Part shown: positions 18,483 through 27,164 of the stretch, piece after piece
How positions within the stretch are numbered: the stretch's first letter is position 1
Layout of the letters: each line of letters starts with the position of its first letter
NCBI GenBank assembly: GCA_904419955.1
Contig: CAJFTO010000018.1
Location: 1-52,439 of the forward strand
From: Candidatus Roslinia caecavium
GTDB lineage: Bacteria; Bacillota; Clostridia; Monoglobales; Monoglobaceae
DNA: 52,439 nucleotides
Reading direction: 5' to 3'
The notes under the pieces: model-generated
Databases searched by the model: none
What the model was told of the DNA's origin: nothing
Seen by the model: only the letters and a program-made list of their open reading frames with translations
Position numbers and translations under genes: made by a program

Positions 18483-18869
18483 ATGACGATCGCCGAGGTG
18501 AGCAAAAAGTATGAACTTTCGACGGATACGCTCAGATATTACGAACGAGTCGGTTTGATACCTCCGGTTCCGCGAACAAAGAGCGGGATCCGCGACTACA
18601 ACGAGGAAGCGTGCGGTTGGGTCGGATTCGCCAAATGTATGAGAGACGCGGGGATACCGGTGGAAGTTCTTGCAAAATACGTCGCCCTGGTCAAAGAGGG
18701 CGATAGGACCCAAGCCGACCGTATAGCGATACTTAAGGAGCAAAGAGACCTTCTGGCTCGGCGCATAGCCGATATGCAGGAGACTCTTAAAAGATTGGAT
18801 CACAAGATAGAAAACTATAATTCAACCATGGCCGACGCCGAACACAAACTCGGCGAGTCGGCGATCTAA
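18483..18869 (+). CDS. MerR-family transcriptional regulator (AdhR/NmlR-like)
   Basis: A 128-residue regulator. The N-terminal winged helix (about 1-70) reads MTIAEVSKKYELSTDTLRYYERVGLIPP, with the family's RYYE turn, followed by a dimerising coiled coil (about 80-118). No metal-binding cysteines occur at the C terminus, so it is not a mercury- or copper-sensing type; it resembles the AdhR/NmlR branch that responds to aldehydes or electrophiles (family knowledge). Site B upstream fits an autoregulated or nearby target promoter. The ATG follows AGAGGTGAATTAAT. A terminator at 18887 closes the gene. Confidence 0.88.
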   Translation: MTIAEVSKKYELSTDTLRYYERVGLIPPVPRTKSGIRDYNEEACGWVGFAKCMRDAGIPVEVLAKYVALVKEGDRTQADRIAILKEQRDLLARRIADMQETLKRLDHKIENYNSTMADAEHKLGESAI

Positions 18870-18886
18870 AACAATTTAAATGAAGT

Positions 18887-18926
18887 CGGGGATATTCGTA
18901 TCGAGTATCCCCGTTTTAATTTTTTC
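18887..18926 (+). terminator. Intrinsic terminator after MerR gene
   Basis: CGGGGATA (18887-18894) pairs with TATCCCCG (18906-18913), with an inner TCG/CGA pair, then two T-runs. Confidence 0.88.
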
Positions 18927-19002
18927 TAATAATGAATTACGATTGCGTCGGACCCGGGCGCGGCTCTAAAACAATATGGCCTACCAACGTTATCCCGGCG
19001 GC

Positions 19003-19881
19003 CTATGCGAATACCGCCATGACCAGCGTTCCGGCTATCATGAGGATCAGACCGAGCAGAGCCTTCTTCGACAGCCTTTCTCCAAATACAAAGAACGAGA
19101 ATACTATCGATACGATCACGCTCAGTTTATCTATGGGAACTACGACGCTGACCACGCCGTTTTGGATCGCGTAATAGTAGCAGAGCCAGGACGCGCCGGT
19201 AGCTATACCCGAAAGAATGATAAACAGAAGCTCTCTTCGGTCTATATTCTTCGCCTGAGCCCCCTTGCCTCTGAAAAGAACGATCCCCCACGCCATGATC
19301 AGAACGACGCAGGTGCGCACGGCCGTTCCGAGATTCGATTCTACGCCGTCTATGCCGATCTTTGCGAGTATGGACGTCAGAGCCGCGAAAATCGCCGACA
19401 GCGCCGCGTATATCATCCAGCGTCGGTTTTGTTTGGCCGTAGTAGCTACGCCGCTCTCGGCCTTTTTTTCGATCATTAAAAACGTTCCCGTCGCTATCAA
19501 GACCGTGCCGATAAGTTTTGCGGCGAGGTTATTCGTCTCGCCGAGTACGATCACGGCGAACAGAACGGTCAGGATAACGCTTGATTTATCGACCGGTACG
19601 ACTTTGTTCACGTCGCCGAGCGACAAGGCCTTAAAATAGCAGATCCAGGACGCGCCGGTCGCCGCGCCGGATAAGATCAAAAAAACGAACGAGCGCGGCG
19701 CAATAGACGTTATGGAGCCGAACGAGCCGACGACGGCGACCATGATCCAGGAAAAGATCAAAACGACGACGGTGCGGATCGCAGTCGCGACGTCCGAATC
19801 CGTCTTACGTATCCCGCATTTCGCCAAGATCGCCGTAACGCCCGCAAAAAACGCCGACAACCCGGCCATTATTATCCACAT
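19003..19881 (-). CDS. EamA-family (DMT) transporter
   Basis: A 292-residue membrane protein of two EamA halves (about 1-140 and 152-292), ten predicted helices in all. Internal duplication is visible: both halves contain AILAK(C/I)GI..., a (T/R)xxVV(L)I segment, SGxATGASW(I/L)CYxxA and VPVDK/VPIDK-S. Members export or import small metabolites; the substrate cannot be inferred. The ATG is preceded by GAAGGG at 6-nt spacing. It stands alone between the MerR terminator and the metallo-beta-lactamase gene. Confidence 0.87.
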   Translation of the reverse strand: MWIIMAGLSAFFAGVTAILAKCGIRKTDSDVATAIRTVVVLIFSWIMVAVVGSFGSITSIAPRSFVFLILSGAATGASWICYFKALSLGDVNKVVPVDKSSVILTVLFAVIVLGETNNLAAKLIGTVLIATGTFLMIEKKAESGVATTAKQNRRWMIYAALSAIFAALTSILAKIGIDGVESNLGTAVRTCVVLIMAWGIVLFRGKGAQAKNIDRRELLFIILSGIATGASWLCYYYAIQNGVVSVVVPIDKLSVIVSIVFSFFVFGERLSKKALLGLILMIAGTLVMAVFA

Positions 19882-19972
19882 ATAAAACCCTTCTATCCGT
19901 AAATTAAATTAATAAGCGGTATTTATATTACCGCCGTATAAGAGTTTTTAAGAGCTTTTATATATACGCTAT

Positions 19973-20845
19973 CTAGTCTATAGTATAATCGCCGCTCTTG
20001 TTTCCGGTTACGACTATAGTCCCATCCAGATCGGTACGGTGAACGGTAACCCCGTACTTATCAAGCGTTTCAAGCGTCTTTTTCGACGGATGTCCGTATT
20101 CGTTATCCGCGCCGCAGGATATGACCGCGTGTATCGGACTGACCGCGGCGATAAACGCGTCGCTCGACGAGGTCTTGGAGCCGTGATGCCCTACCTTTAA
20201 TATATCCGAGTCTATGTCTTGACTTAAAAGCCCGCTTTCTATCTCGGCCTCCGCGTCGCCCATGAATAAAAACGACGCTTCGCCGTAGTCGAGCTTTACG
20301 ACTGCGGATACGTTGTTAAGGTCGGAACCGCTTACGTCCGACGGCGAAAGAATAGATATGTTCAGATCTCCGTCCGAGAGGATACTAACGCCCGTCTCGG
20401 CCGCGTTTAGAGATATGTTTTTGTTTTGAATAACTGTAAGCATATCCTCAAAAGTCTTGGACGTGTGCGATTTCCTTGGCATGTATATCTTTCCTATTTC
20501 AAACCGATCCAATACCTCCGCCATGCCGCCTATATGGTCGGCGTGCGGATGGGTCGCGACAACGTAATCGATAGCGTCGTAGCCCAGCGCGCTAATGTAG
20601 CCGATAACGTCGTTTTCAGTACCGTTGTCCCCGGCGTCTATCAGCATGGTCTGTTCGTTTGGAAGTTCTATAAATTCGCAGTCGGCCTGTCCGACGTCTA
20701 AAAAGTGGACGCGCACGGAATCCGGCGGAAGACTGCTCGCGTTAGGGAGTATTGTTTCGCAGCCGGTAAATACGGCGACCGCCGCGGCGACGACCAGCGC
20801 TAAAACAATAAAGACGCCGATCCTTGATTTAAAATATTTTCGCAT
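19973..20845 (-). CDS. Secreted metallo-beta-lactamase-fold lipoprotein (ComEC C-terminal-like)
   Basis: A 290-residue protein. A lipoprotein signal (about 1-28) ends VFTGC, so Cys is likely lipidated. The metallo-beta-lactamase domain has VHFLDVGQADC, THPHADHIGG (metal-binding HxHxDH), LDYGEASFLFMGDAEAE, and KVGHHGSKTS, and ends SCGADNEYGHPS. This matches the nuclease-like domain of ComEC standing alone, without the channel. It probably hydrolyses phosphoester bonds outside the cell (nucleic acid or nucleotide), by family. The start is set at ATG 20845 behind AGGAGGG; 28 upstream in-frame residues lack a ribosome site and would disrupt the signal peptide. Confidence 0.87.
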   Translation of the reverse strand: MRKYFKSRIGVFIVLALVVAAAVAVFTGCETILPNASSLPPDSVRVHFLDVGQADCEFIELPNEQTMLIDAGDNGTENDVIGYISALGYDAIDYVVATHPHADHIGGMAEVLDRFEIGKIYMPRKSHTSKTFEDMLTVIQNKNISLNAAETGVSILSDGDLNISILSPSDVSGSDLNNVSAVVKLDYGEASFLFMGDAEAEIESGLLSQDIDSDILKVGHHGSKTSSSDAFIAAVSPIHAVISCGADNEYGHPSKKTLETLDKYGVTVHRTDLDGTIVVTGNKSGDYTID

Positions 20846-21052
20846 TTTTCCCTCCTGTATACTCTTTTTATTTATGTTTTGAAAAGTATTTCCAAACTGC
20901 ATTATATCATAAGCCGAGGATTTTTTCAATAAATAGGTAAAATTGACGGGAGGTTTATGCTTATCTTGCGTTTAGCGATTATTTTTTTGGATGAAATAAA
21001 TTTGAGACCTATAAATCAGAAAAGAGTAAGCGGAAGTTTTAAGTAAAATAGT

Positions 21053-21083
21053 TAAAAAAATAAAACCGCCCTTTTGAGGCGGT
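21053..21083 (-). terminator. Terminator of the tRNA gene
   Basis: Read on the minus strand, ACCGCC and GGCGGT pair (21083-21078 with 21070-21065) around TCAAAAG, followed by a T-rich run. Confidence 0.8.
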
Positions 21084-21093
21084 CTTGTTAAAA

Positions 21094-21170
21094 TGGTGGG
21101 CCTTCAGGGACTCGAACCCCGGACCTACCGGTTATGAGCCGGTTGCTCTAACCAACTGAGCTAAAGGCCC
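21094..21170 (-). tRNA. tRNA with CAU anticodon (elongator Met or lysidine Ile)
   Basis: A 77-nt cloverleaf with encoded CCA. Acceptor stem GGGCCTT/AAGGCCC, D arm GCTC-AGTTGGTTA-GAGC, anticodon arm ACCGG-CTCATAA-CCGGT, T arm with TTCGAGT. The paired first base excludes an initiator tRNA. The 5' part (CCTTTAGCTCAGTTGGTTAGAGC) resembles Firmicute tRNA-Ile2(CAU), which is read as Ile after TilS modification, so Met versus Ile is left open. Confidence 0.95.
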
Positions 21171-21386
21171 TAAACAGCAACAAACCTATTATAGTACAAA
21201 TTTATCGCGTTGTCAAGAGTTTTTTCAAATTTTTCATATTAATTTTTATTTTTGATCTAACTCTTAATTACATCATATGAATACATTCTGTTTTACCTCG
21301 CCGCGCGGCGTTCTTTTCCATAGCGTTAGGTATAAATACGGACGATCCGGATCGTTCGACCGTCCGCGTTCAGCCTATGCAATTTT

Positions 21387-21629
21387 TTAATCGAGTACGG
21401 CGTACATACTCGCCGCGTCCTCTTTTCTCACATTGTCCTTTACGACGAGAGCCTTTATTTTCAGCGTTTTAGCGCCGAAGGTTATCTCTATCTCGTCGTC
21501 CGGCTTAACGTCGTAGGAAGCCTTTACGGGTCTGCCGTTGACCGATACTCTGCCGGCGTCGCAGGCTTCGTTAGCCACCGTCCGCCTTTTTATTATTCTT
21601 GAAACTTTTAAATATTTATCTAATCTCAT
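21387..21629 (-). CDS. rqcP: RqcP, S4-domain ribosome quality control protein
   Basis: An 80-residue S4 RNA-binding protein very close to B. subtilis YabO/Rqc[44 protein letters not shown] and the tail [11 protein letters not shown]. RqcP works with RqcH on the stalled 50S subunit to move tRNA-Ala and add poly-alanine tails that mark proteins for decay. It lies 23 nt after mazG on the same strand, the yabN-yabO order of Bacillus. yabP/yabQ, which usually follow, are absent; the tRNA gene lies there instead. GGAG is present 8 nt before the ATG. Confidence 0.93.
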   Translation of the reverse strand: MRLDKYLKVSRIIKRRTVANEACDAGRVSVNGRPVKASYDVKPDDEIEITFGAKTLKIKALVVKDNVRKEDAASMYAVLD

Positions 21630-21652
21630 ATATTATCTCCGTCTACTTTATA

Positions 21653-22330
21653 TTACTTGCCGTTTTCGAACGTTTCAAATTCGTCGATAAATTTTTCGGT
21701 ATAGGCCGCGAGAGCAAGCTCGGGATCGACCCCGCCTTCCCTGCAGAGCCTTACCGCTTCGAACAACAGACGTCCGCAGTCCTCTTCGTTGGCGGCCGAA
21801 GTATCCAGCGTTATTTCCGCGTCGCCGAAATCATAGCCCGCCTTAGCCGCCTTCTTTTGTATCTTCTCGCATCTCATAAGCGCAGGCAGGAATTTGGATA
21901 CTCCTCTGATCTCCGCCGCGACCGTATCCTGATCTCTGTCCGCGCGCTTTATCGCGTCCCAGTTTTTGAGTACCTCTCCGGCGGTATCGGCTTCGACGTC
22001 CCCGAACACGTGCGGATGTCTGTGCACCAGTTTTCTGCAGATCGCGTCGCTTACGTCGTCTATGTCGTATTCGCCGTTATCTTTGGCTATGACCGCGTGA
22101 AAAACGACCTGCAAAAGCATATCGCCGCTCTCGTCGGCTATCTTTTCGGGGGCGCCGCCGTCTATAGCCTCGACCAGTTCGTAGGCCTCCTCGACGAGAT
22201 TCTTCTTTATACTTTCGTGCGTCTGCTCTCTGTCCCACGGACAGCCGCCCGGAGCGCGCAGCCGCTCTACCAGCGCTACCAGATCTTGGTACGAGTATTT
22301 CTCCGATTTATCTTTTATTTTAAATTCCAT
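21653..22330 (-). CDS. mazG: MazG nucleoside triphosphate pyrophosphohydrolase
   Basis: A 225-residue MazG. The N-terminal half has RLRAPGGCPWDREQTHESIKKNLVEEAYELVEAID, the metal-binding EExxE helix, and ESGDMLLQVVFHA with the second acidic motif. The protein is a full two-domain length, though the C-terminal half is shorter than in Bacillus YabN and lacks its N-terminal methylase domain. MazG hydrolyses (d)NTPs to monophosphates and lowers ppGpp or removes abnormal nucleotides. It lies between spoVB and rqcP on the minus strand, probably co-transcribed with rqcP. Confidence 0.93.
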   Translation of the reverse strand: MEFKIKDKSEKYSYQDLVALVERLRAPGGCPWDREQTHESIKKNLVEEAYELVEAIDGGAPEKIADESGDMLLQVVFHAVIAKDNGEYDIDDVSDAICRKLVHRHPHVFGDVEADTAGEVLKNWDAIKRADRDQDTVAAEIRGVSKFLPALMRCEKIQKKAAKAGYDFGDAEITLDTSAANEEDCGRLLFEAVRLCREGGVDPELALAAYTEKFIDEFETFENGK

Positions 22331-22509
22331 ATTTAAAACCTCTGCAACAATAATATCTTTTGTAACCTTTTAGATCCGACCGAACTGATTCCGCCAAGCG
22401 CCGCGTTCGTCGCAAATCCTTTAAATCCCGGCGGAAGTTCGGCTTTCCCCGCCGCTCGGCCGTTTAAACGCTTCTTTGTATCCGTCCGTATTTTGGACGA
22501 ACGCCGCCG

Positions 22510-24270
22510 CTATTTTAGCAGCTTGAATCTTGTGAGAAGCTCGGCGATCTTTTCGCCTTTCGGCAGATTAAGAACGTCTTCGCGTTTTACCGCTCTTACA
22601 ATAAATATCGACACTGCATATACCGCGCCGCCGATACATATTTGAATTATGGTCATAAGCCTGCTCGCGGGCATGAACAACGTCGTTAAGTATACGACTA
22701 CGCCCATTATACAGCCGGCGGCTATCGGCTTGATCAAGAAGTCGAGCCAGCTGAACCTCATGCCGGATACCCTTACTATGCCTATTATATTGAGGACGGC
22801 TATTATGGTATAGCATATGCCGGTACCTATCGGCGCGCCGTCGATGCCTAAGTACGGTATACAGAAATAGTTAAAGAGCACCTTGACCGCGCCGCCGATC
22901 AGCATATTTATGACAGGATAGTAGACCTTTCCGTACGCTTGAAGTATCGAGTTGGTGACCGATACTATAGCTACGGGTATTATAGCTATCGCCAGTATGC
23001 TGAGCACGACTTTTGCATTATCGTCTCCGAAGAGCAGATTGAGCACGCCGCTTGAGAGAACCGACATACCTATCGCGCAGGGCGCCGCGAAAAGGACGGC
23101 TATCCTTATCGAACTCTCGGTTATCCCGCGAGCGCCGAGCTTATTACCCTTGGCCATAAGCGACGATATAGCGGGAACGACGCTCGTGCCCAGGGCTACG
23201 ACGAGCGTCAGAGGGAGATTGAACATAGTGAGCGCTTTGCCGGTATACATGCCGTAGAGCGTGGACGCCATCTGCGTGTACAGTTCGGTTCCGCTCCAGC
23301 CTTCTTCGATCGATTTCTGGAAAAATTCCGTGCCTTCTCGGAACATGAAGCCGTATTCGTCGAACACCGCGGGATTGATGACAAGTCTCCTGCTTATCGT
23401 ACCCATATCTATGAGCGTCGTCAGGCTCGACACCGAGGCGCCTATCGTTATAGGAATAGCGATCAAAATCAATTCCTTTAATATACTTTTCCTCGGACGC
23501 AGTTTTTCATGCGCGGCGACCGTGGGGCCGACCTTGGTCTTTAGACGGCGCATGGAAAAGAACACGCATACGTATATCGTACCGAGAAGCAAAAACGAAA
23601 GTATCGTACCCGACGTTACGCCGAAAATAGCTCCGACTGAGGCGAACACCGTTCTCTCATGCGTAGACGCGACCTCGCTTGCGCCGAGGTTTATCCCCGA
23701 ACCAAGATCCGGGTTTATCGACATATTAACTACTATGTACGCCAATACGAGACCGACCGCCATTTTTGCCGTAGCCTCTATGACCTCAGAACCTGCCGTC
23801 GGGAACATATTTTGTTGTCCTTGAAAATAACCTCTTATGACCGAGGCCATGGATATAAAGAATACCGCCGGAGCGATCGCCTTTATACCCGGCGCCGCGT
23901 CCGGTATGTTTACCAACTGCGCGAGCTGTTCGTTAAATAAGAACAATATCGCGGCTCCCACAAAACCTATGATCGATAAGAGCATGAACGCGGTCGTAAA
24001 CACGCGGTCGGCGTCTTTTTTGTTTCCGCGGGCTATGCTCTCCGCCACCATTTTCGAGATAGCGACGGGAAAACCGGCGGTCGCTATTATAAACATGAAC
24101 GTATAGATCTGATACGCTACGTTGAAATACCCCATTCCGTCGTCGCCTATCAAATTGATAAGAGGTATCTTAAAGAACGCTCCTATCAGCTTAACGATAA
24201 GACTCGCTATACCGAGTACTAAAGCTCCCTTTAGGAATCCTTTGCCGGAACCCTTTTTTGTCTTGTCCAA
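22510..24270 (-). CDS. SpoVB/YabM-like polysaccharide flippase (MOP superfamily)
   Basis: A 586-residue MurJ-like membrane protein with about 14 helices; the N-terminal region GFLKGALVLGIASLIVKLIGAFFKIPL is typical of the SpoVB/YabM/YkvU group of the MOP flippases. These move lipid-linked oligosaccharide across the membrane; SpoVB itself serves spore cortex formation. The order flippase-mazG-rqcP matches yabM-yabN-yabO. The start is set at TTG 24270, 8 nt after AAGGAG (24284-24279); the ATG at 24291 is upstream of that ribosome site and would add only seven residues. Whether it serves cortex synthesis or another wall polymer is not decided by sequence alone. Confidence 0.9.
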   Translation of the reverse strand: MDKTKKGSGKGFLKGALVLGIASLIVKLIGAFFKIPLINLIGDDGMGYFNVAYQIYTFMFIIATAGFPVAISKMVAESIARGNKKDADRVFTTAFMLLSIIGFVGAAILFLFNEQLAQLVNIPDAAPGIKAIAPAVFFISMASVIRGYFQGQQNMFPTAGSEVIEATAKMAVGLVLAYIVVNMSINPDLGSGINLGASEVASTHERTVFASVGAIFGVTSGTILSFLLLGTIYVCVFFSMRRLKTKVGPTVAAHEKLRPRKSILKELILIAIPITIGASVSSLTTLIDMGTISRRLVINPAVFDEYGFMFREGTEFFQKSIEEGWSGTELYTQMASTLYGMYTGKALTMFNLPLTLVVALGTSVVPAISSLMAKGNKLGARGITESSIRIAVLFAAPCAIGMSVLSSGVLNLLFGDDNAKVVLSILAIAIIPVAIVSVTNSILQAYGKVYYPVINMLIGGAVKVLFNYFCIPYLGIDGAPIGTGICYTIIAVLNIIGIVRVSGMRFSWLDFLIKPIAAGCIMGVVVYLTTLFMPASRLMTIIQICIGGAVYAVSIFIVRAVKREDVLNLPKGEKIAELLTRFKLLK

Positions 24271-24291
24271 AAATCTCACTCCTTGATCCAT

Positions 24292-24556
24292 ACAATCCGT
24301 AATCTGTTTAGTTTAGTCCCGCATATATATCGCGACTGATAAGTTTAAGAAAAATCTGCCGCGCTTTCGGCCGGACATATTCGTCTTATTATTATATACT
24401 ACATATATTATTTATATATGTACTCTACCTTAAAATTCTGTTAACGCGTTCGTTGTTATGGCGTCCCCTATACTGAAAAGAGCCGCCGGGCGGAATAAAC
24501 GCCGCAGTCTTAGCGCATATCCGGATATTACGCCCGCGTTTCAGTTAAAACGCTTT
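24292..24556. other. Intergenic region with AT-rich palindrome
   Basis: No gene. A perfect inverted repeat TACATATA...TATATGTA (about 24400-24422) lies upstream of the flippase gene on its promoter side and could bind a regulator. No clear promoter was assigned. Confidence 0.3.
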
Positions 24557-25516
24557 TTACGCTTCATCTCTCTTTAAATATGTCTCGACGATAAATCTCG
24601 GTCTCGCCTTGACTTCTTTATATATCTTACCTATATATTCGCCGATAACGCCGACTGATATCAACTGCACGCCGCCCAGGAACCAGATAGAACACATCAG
24701 CGACGCCCAACCGTCGGTCGAATAACCGAAGAACTTGCTTATTATTACGTATATCGCCGCGAGGATCGCTGCGAGACAAACCACTATACCCACCGACCAA
24801 AGCATCTTTATCGGCTTGACGCTGAACGAAGTGATCCCGTCGAACGCGAACGCGAGCATCTTTTTGAGCGGATATTTGCTCTCTCCCGCGAATCTTTCGG
24901 CTCTCTCATAGTAGACGCAGTCGCTCTTGTAGCCGATAAGCGGAACGATCCCTCTTAAAAACAGGTTTACTTCTTTAAAATTGGCGAGCGCGTCTAAAAC
25001 GCGTTTGCTCATCAGCCTGTAATCCGCGTGGTTGTATACGACGTCTACGCCCATAGCCGACATAAACTTATAAAACCCCTGCGCGGTCGTGCGCTTGAAG
25101 AATGTGTCGGTCTTTCTGTCGCTGCGCACGCCGTATACCACGTCGCAGCCATCGTCGTATTTTTTCACCATCTCGGCTATGGCGTTTATGTCGTCCTGAA
25201 GATCGGCGTCGATCGAGATCGCGCAGTCGCATTCGTCCTTTACCGTCATAAGTCCGGCGAGCACGGCGTTTTGATGTCCCGCGTTATGAGCCAGTTTTAT
25301 CCCCCTGAATATGCCGTTTTCCTTGCAGAGCGAATCGATTATGCTCCAAGTTTTATCCTTACTGCCGTCGTCGACGAACACTACCCTGCTTTCCGGACTC
25401 AAAAGTCCGTCGGAGACCATCTTAGCGAACAGCTTATCGAGCCGCGACGAGGTCTCGCCGAGAACCTCTTCCTCGTTGTAACAAGGAACGACGACAAACA
25501 ATTTCGTATCTTTCAT
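24557..25516 (-). CDS. GtrB-like polyprenyl-phosphate glycosyltransferase (GT2)
   Basis: A 319-residue family 2 glycosyltransferase. Seen: FVVVPCYNEEEVL at the N terminus, VVFVDDGSKDKT, ISIDADLQDD (the DxD-type metal site), a KFMSAMGVDV-NHADYRLMSKRV segment typical of the DPM1/GtrB subgroup, and two C-terminal membrane helices (about 232-258 and 270-292) ending GEYIGKIYKEVKARPRFIVE. This subgroup moves a sugar from UDP-sugar to undecaprenyl phosphate for wall or surface glycan decoration. AAGGAG lies 8 nt before the ATG. It is next to the flippase gene but 265 bp apart. Confidence 0.92.
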   Translation of the reverse strand: MKDTKLFVVVPCYNEEEVLGETSSRLDKLFAKMVSDGLLSPESRVVFVDDGSKDKTWSIIDSLCKENGIFRGIKLAHNAGHQNAVLAGLMTVKDECDCAISIDADLQDDINAIAEMVKKYDDGCDVVYGVRSDRKTDTFFKRTTAQGFYKFMSAMGVDVVYNHADYRLMSKRVLDALANFKEVNLFLRGIVPLIGYKSDCVYYERAERFAGESKYPLKKMLAFAFDGITSFSVKPIKMLWSVGIVVCLAAILAAIYVIISKFFGYSTDGWASLMCSIWFLGGVQLISVGVIGEYIGKIYKEVKARPRFIVETYLKRDEA

Positions 25517-25663
25517 ATTCTTCTCTCCTTTTGTTGTTTTTATTAATCGCGTATAAGCGTCTGGATAATTCGGTAAAAAATAATTACGTCGCCGTATTTT
25601 TTCGGCGTCGTTATAAATTGATTTTATTTTAAAGCTAAGCGTTTTACGTGAAGACCTATATAA

Positions 25664-25691
25664 ACAAAAAGGCGGACGCCCCCCGTCCGCC
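25664..25691 (-). terminator. Terminator of secG
   Basis: GGCGGACG/CGTCCGCC stem (25671-25678 with 25684-25691), T-run on the minus strand. Confidence 0.88.
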
Positions 25692-25713
25692 GTAATTATC
25701 GATATTATCAGCT

Positions 25714-26322
25714 TTATTCAGCCGCCGCTTCGTCAGCCGGAGCGTCTTCGGCCGTCGTTCCGTCGTCAGCCGCAGCTTCGTCGGTAGTAGTTCCGTCCGC
25801 AGCCGCCGCGTCCGTTGTATCTTCCGCCGCCGCGTCTTCAGCGCCGGTCGTATCCTCGGCTGCCGCGCCGTCCGCAGTCGTTGCGTCGGTAGCGCCGTCC
25901 GTCGTTGTTCCGTCGGTGGTCGTACCGTCTTCAGTCGTACCTGCCGCCGCTTCCTGAGCCGCCATATCCTCGGCGGTCATAACGATGTTGCCGTTTTCGT
26001 CGACGAGATTACCGTTCTCGTCCATGGTGACGTTCATAGTCTGACTTCCGTCGGTCGTCGAACCCGCGTTCTCAGCGTTATACGTATGCATCGTAACAGC
26101 GGTAAGGACTACCGAAGAAACGACGAACAGGATAGCCATGACCGCGGTGACCTTTTTGAGCATCGCGTCTATCGTTCTGCCCTTGTTCTTACCAAAAAAC
26201 GTCTCGGCGCCGCCGGCTATCGCGCCGGATAATCCTTGCTGCTTACCATGCTGCATAAGTACGATAGCGGTGAGTACGACCGCTATTATCGCATGGATGA
26301 TAACCAAAATTGTTTCCAACAT
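25714..26322 (-). CDS. secG: Protein translocase subunit SecG with long acidic tail
   Basis: Residues 1-75 are a normal SecG: a first helix (MLETILVIIHAIIAVVLTAIVLMQ), the loop HGKQQGLSGAIAGGAETFFGKNKGR, and a second helix (about 57-77). SecG sits beside SecYE and eases SecA-driven export. From about residue 85 to 202 there is an extra tail of roughly 118 residues made almost only of Ala, Thr, Asp, Glu and Gly, opening with NVTMDENGNLVDENGN. Usual SecG is about 75-80 residues. With both ends of SecG outside the membrane (known topology), the tail should lie on the outer face. AGGAGGAAGCAAGTA precedes the ATG. Confidence 0.93.
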   Translation of the reverse strand: MLETILVIIHAIIAVVLTAIVLMQHGKQQGLSGAIAGGAETFFGKNKGRTIDAMLKKVTAVMAILFVVSSVVLTAVTMHTYNAENAGSTTDGSQTMNVTMDENGNLVDENGNIVMTAEDMAAQEAAAGTTEDGTTTDGTTTDGATDATTADGAAAEDTTGAEDAAAEDTTDAAAADGTTTDEAAADDGTTAEDAPADEAAAE

Positions 26323-26475
26323 TACTTGCTTCCTCCTAAAATCTCTCTTAAACTTAAAGCGCGCCTAAACAGACCGCCAATACGCCTGTCCGGCCATAGT
26401 TTACCTATACATAATATAGTTATCCGGGTCTTATATCGCGCTACTGATACAAAACTCGGATAACCAGCGGGCTTA

Positions 26476-26504
26476 ATTATATCACACCATAACAAAAATT
26501 TCAA
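26476..26504 (-). promoter_or_regulatory. SigA-type promoter of secG
   Basis: Minus strand TTGAAA (26504-26499), 17-bp spacer, TATAAT (26481-26476). The leader of about 145 nt contains a TTATCCG/CGGATAA pairing. Confidence 0.75.
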
Positions 26505-26839
26505 GTATTTTTTATATTAAATTTTAATTAAAATGTTTATTTTTGTAGTCTCCGATTTATATTAAAGCGACAAAAGCGTTGTACGCGTTAGAGTCGGGGA
26601 TCGCGATTATGAAAAAATGTCGCTTATGTCAAACCTAAACTGCGTATAGCGGAAAACAAAACGACCGCGTTTCGCGGTTAGATCCGTTTTAAATAAATTA
26701 AGAAACTTTTCGATCCCGCGCCGGCGCCTATAAGTTTAAGTTTTGCGTTCATATTTTCGAGCTGCGATCGCCGAGATTTGCTTTGCGGCGCTTGACTTGA
26801 AGCCGATAATATCGTGAATGGATCGTCTTTGGCTCCGGT
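26505..26839. other. Intergenic stretch, no gene seen
   Basis: I see only a CCGCG-TTT-CGCGG hairpin (about 26669-26682) without a T-tract of terminator quality and no convincing reading frame. Confidence 0.4.
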
Positions 26840-26993
26840 AGGCTTGTTAACAATTAATTAAATATCTCTTTACAGTTTATTCACCCATATTTCTAAAAAG
26901 GCGCTATAATAATAAACGTAGCAAGGAATTAATTGTTACAAAGTTTAAACATAACTCCCTCCCTTATAGGCCGTCCCCCAACGGCCTTTTTTT
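26840..26993 (+). repeat. Tandem repeat unit 1 (small RNA gene with promoter)
   Basis: A unit of about 154 bp recurs at 27165-27312. Both begin AGGCTTGTT(A/C)ACAATTAATT and end with the same terminator. Conservation covers promoter region, transcript and terminator; the 171 bp between copies is unrelated, so whole RNA genes were duplicated. Confidence 0.85.
26917..26993 (+). ncRNA. Small RNA, copy 1 (C-rich, anti-Shine-Dalgarno-like)
   Basis: The -10 TATAAT lies at 26905-26910; the start is predicted near 26917. The 5' hairpin GTAGCAA/TTGTTAC encloses a GGAATTAA loop; an unpaired stretch follows with ACTCCCTCCCTTA; the terminator is AGGCCGT-CCCCCA-ACGGCCT plus seven T. No reading frame. The CUCCCUCCC run can pair with GGGAGG/GGAGG ribosome sites, as C-rich loops do in known Firmicute regulatory RNAs such as RsaE/RoxS and FsrA. 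No good -35 box is visible, so an activator may be needed. Confidence 0.7.
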
Positions 26994-27164
26994 GTAGAGA
27001 TTAAGGCGTAGGATATGTTTGACGCCTGCGTTTGCGAATTCGTAAGCGGAATACTTTTCATAATAATTTATTCATATTTAGGGTTTAAAATCGGCTGAAA
27101 ATCAGCTTGCAATATTTTTATTTAACGCCGCGGACGCCGCAGAAACGCTGTTTTCAGACAAAAT

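Noticed and set aside
25722-25990. secG tail as a separate or fused gene
   Set aside because: No start codon with a ribosome site inside, and the low-complexity composition has no domain; it is treated as a tail of SecG.
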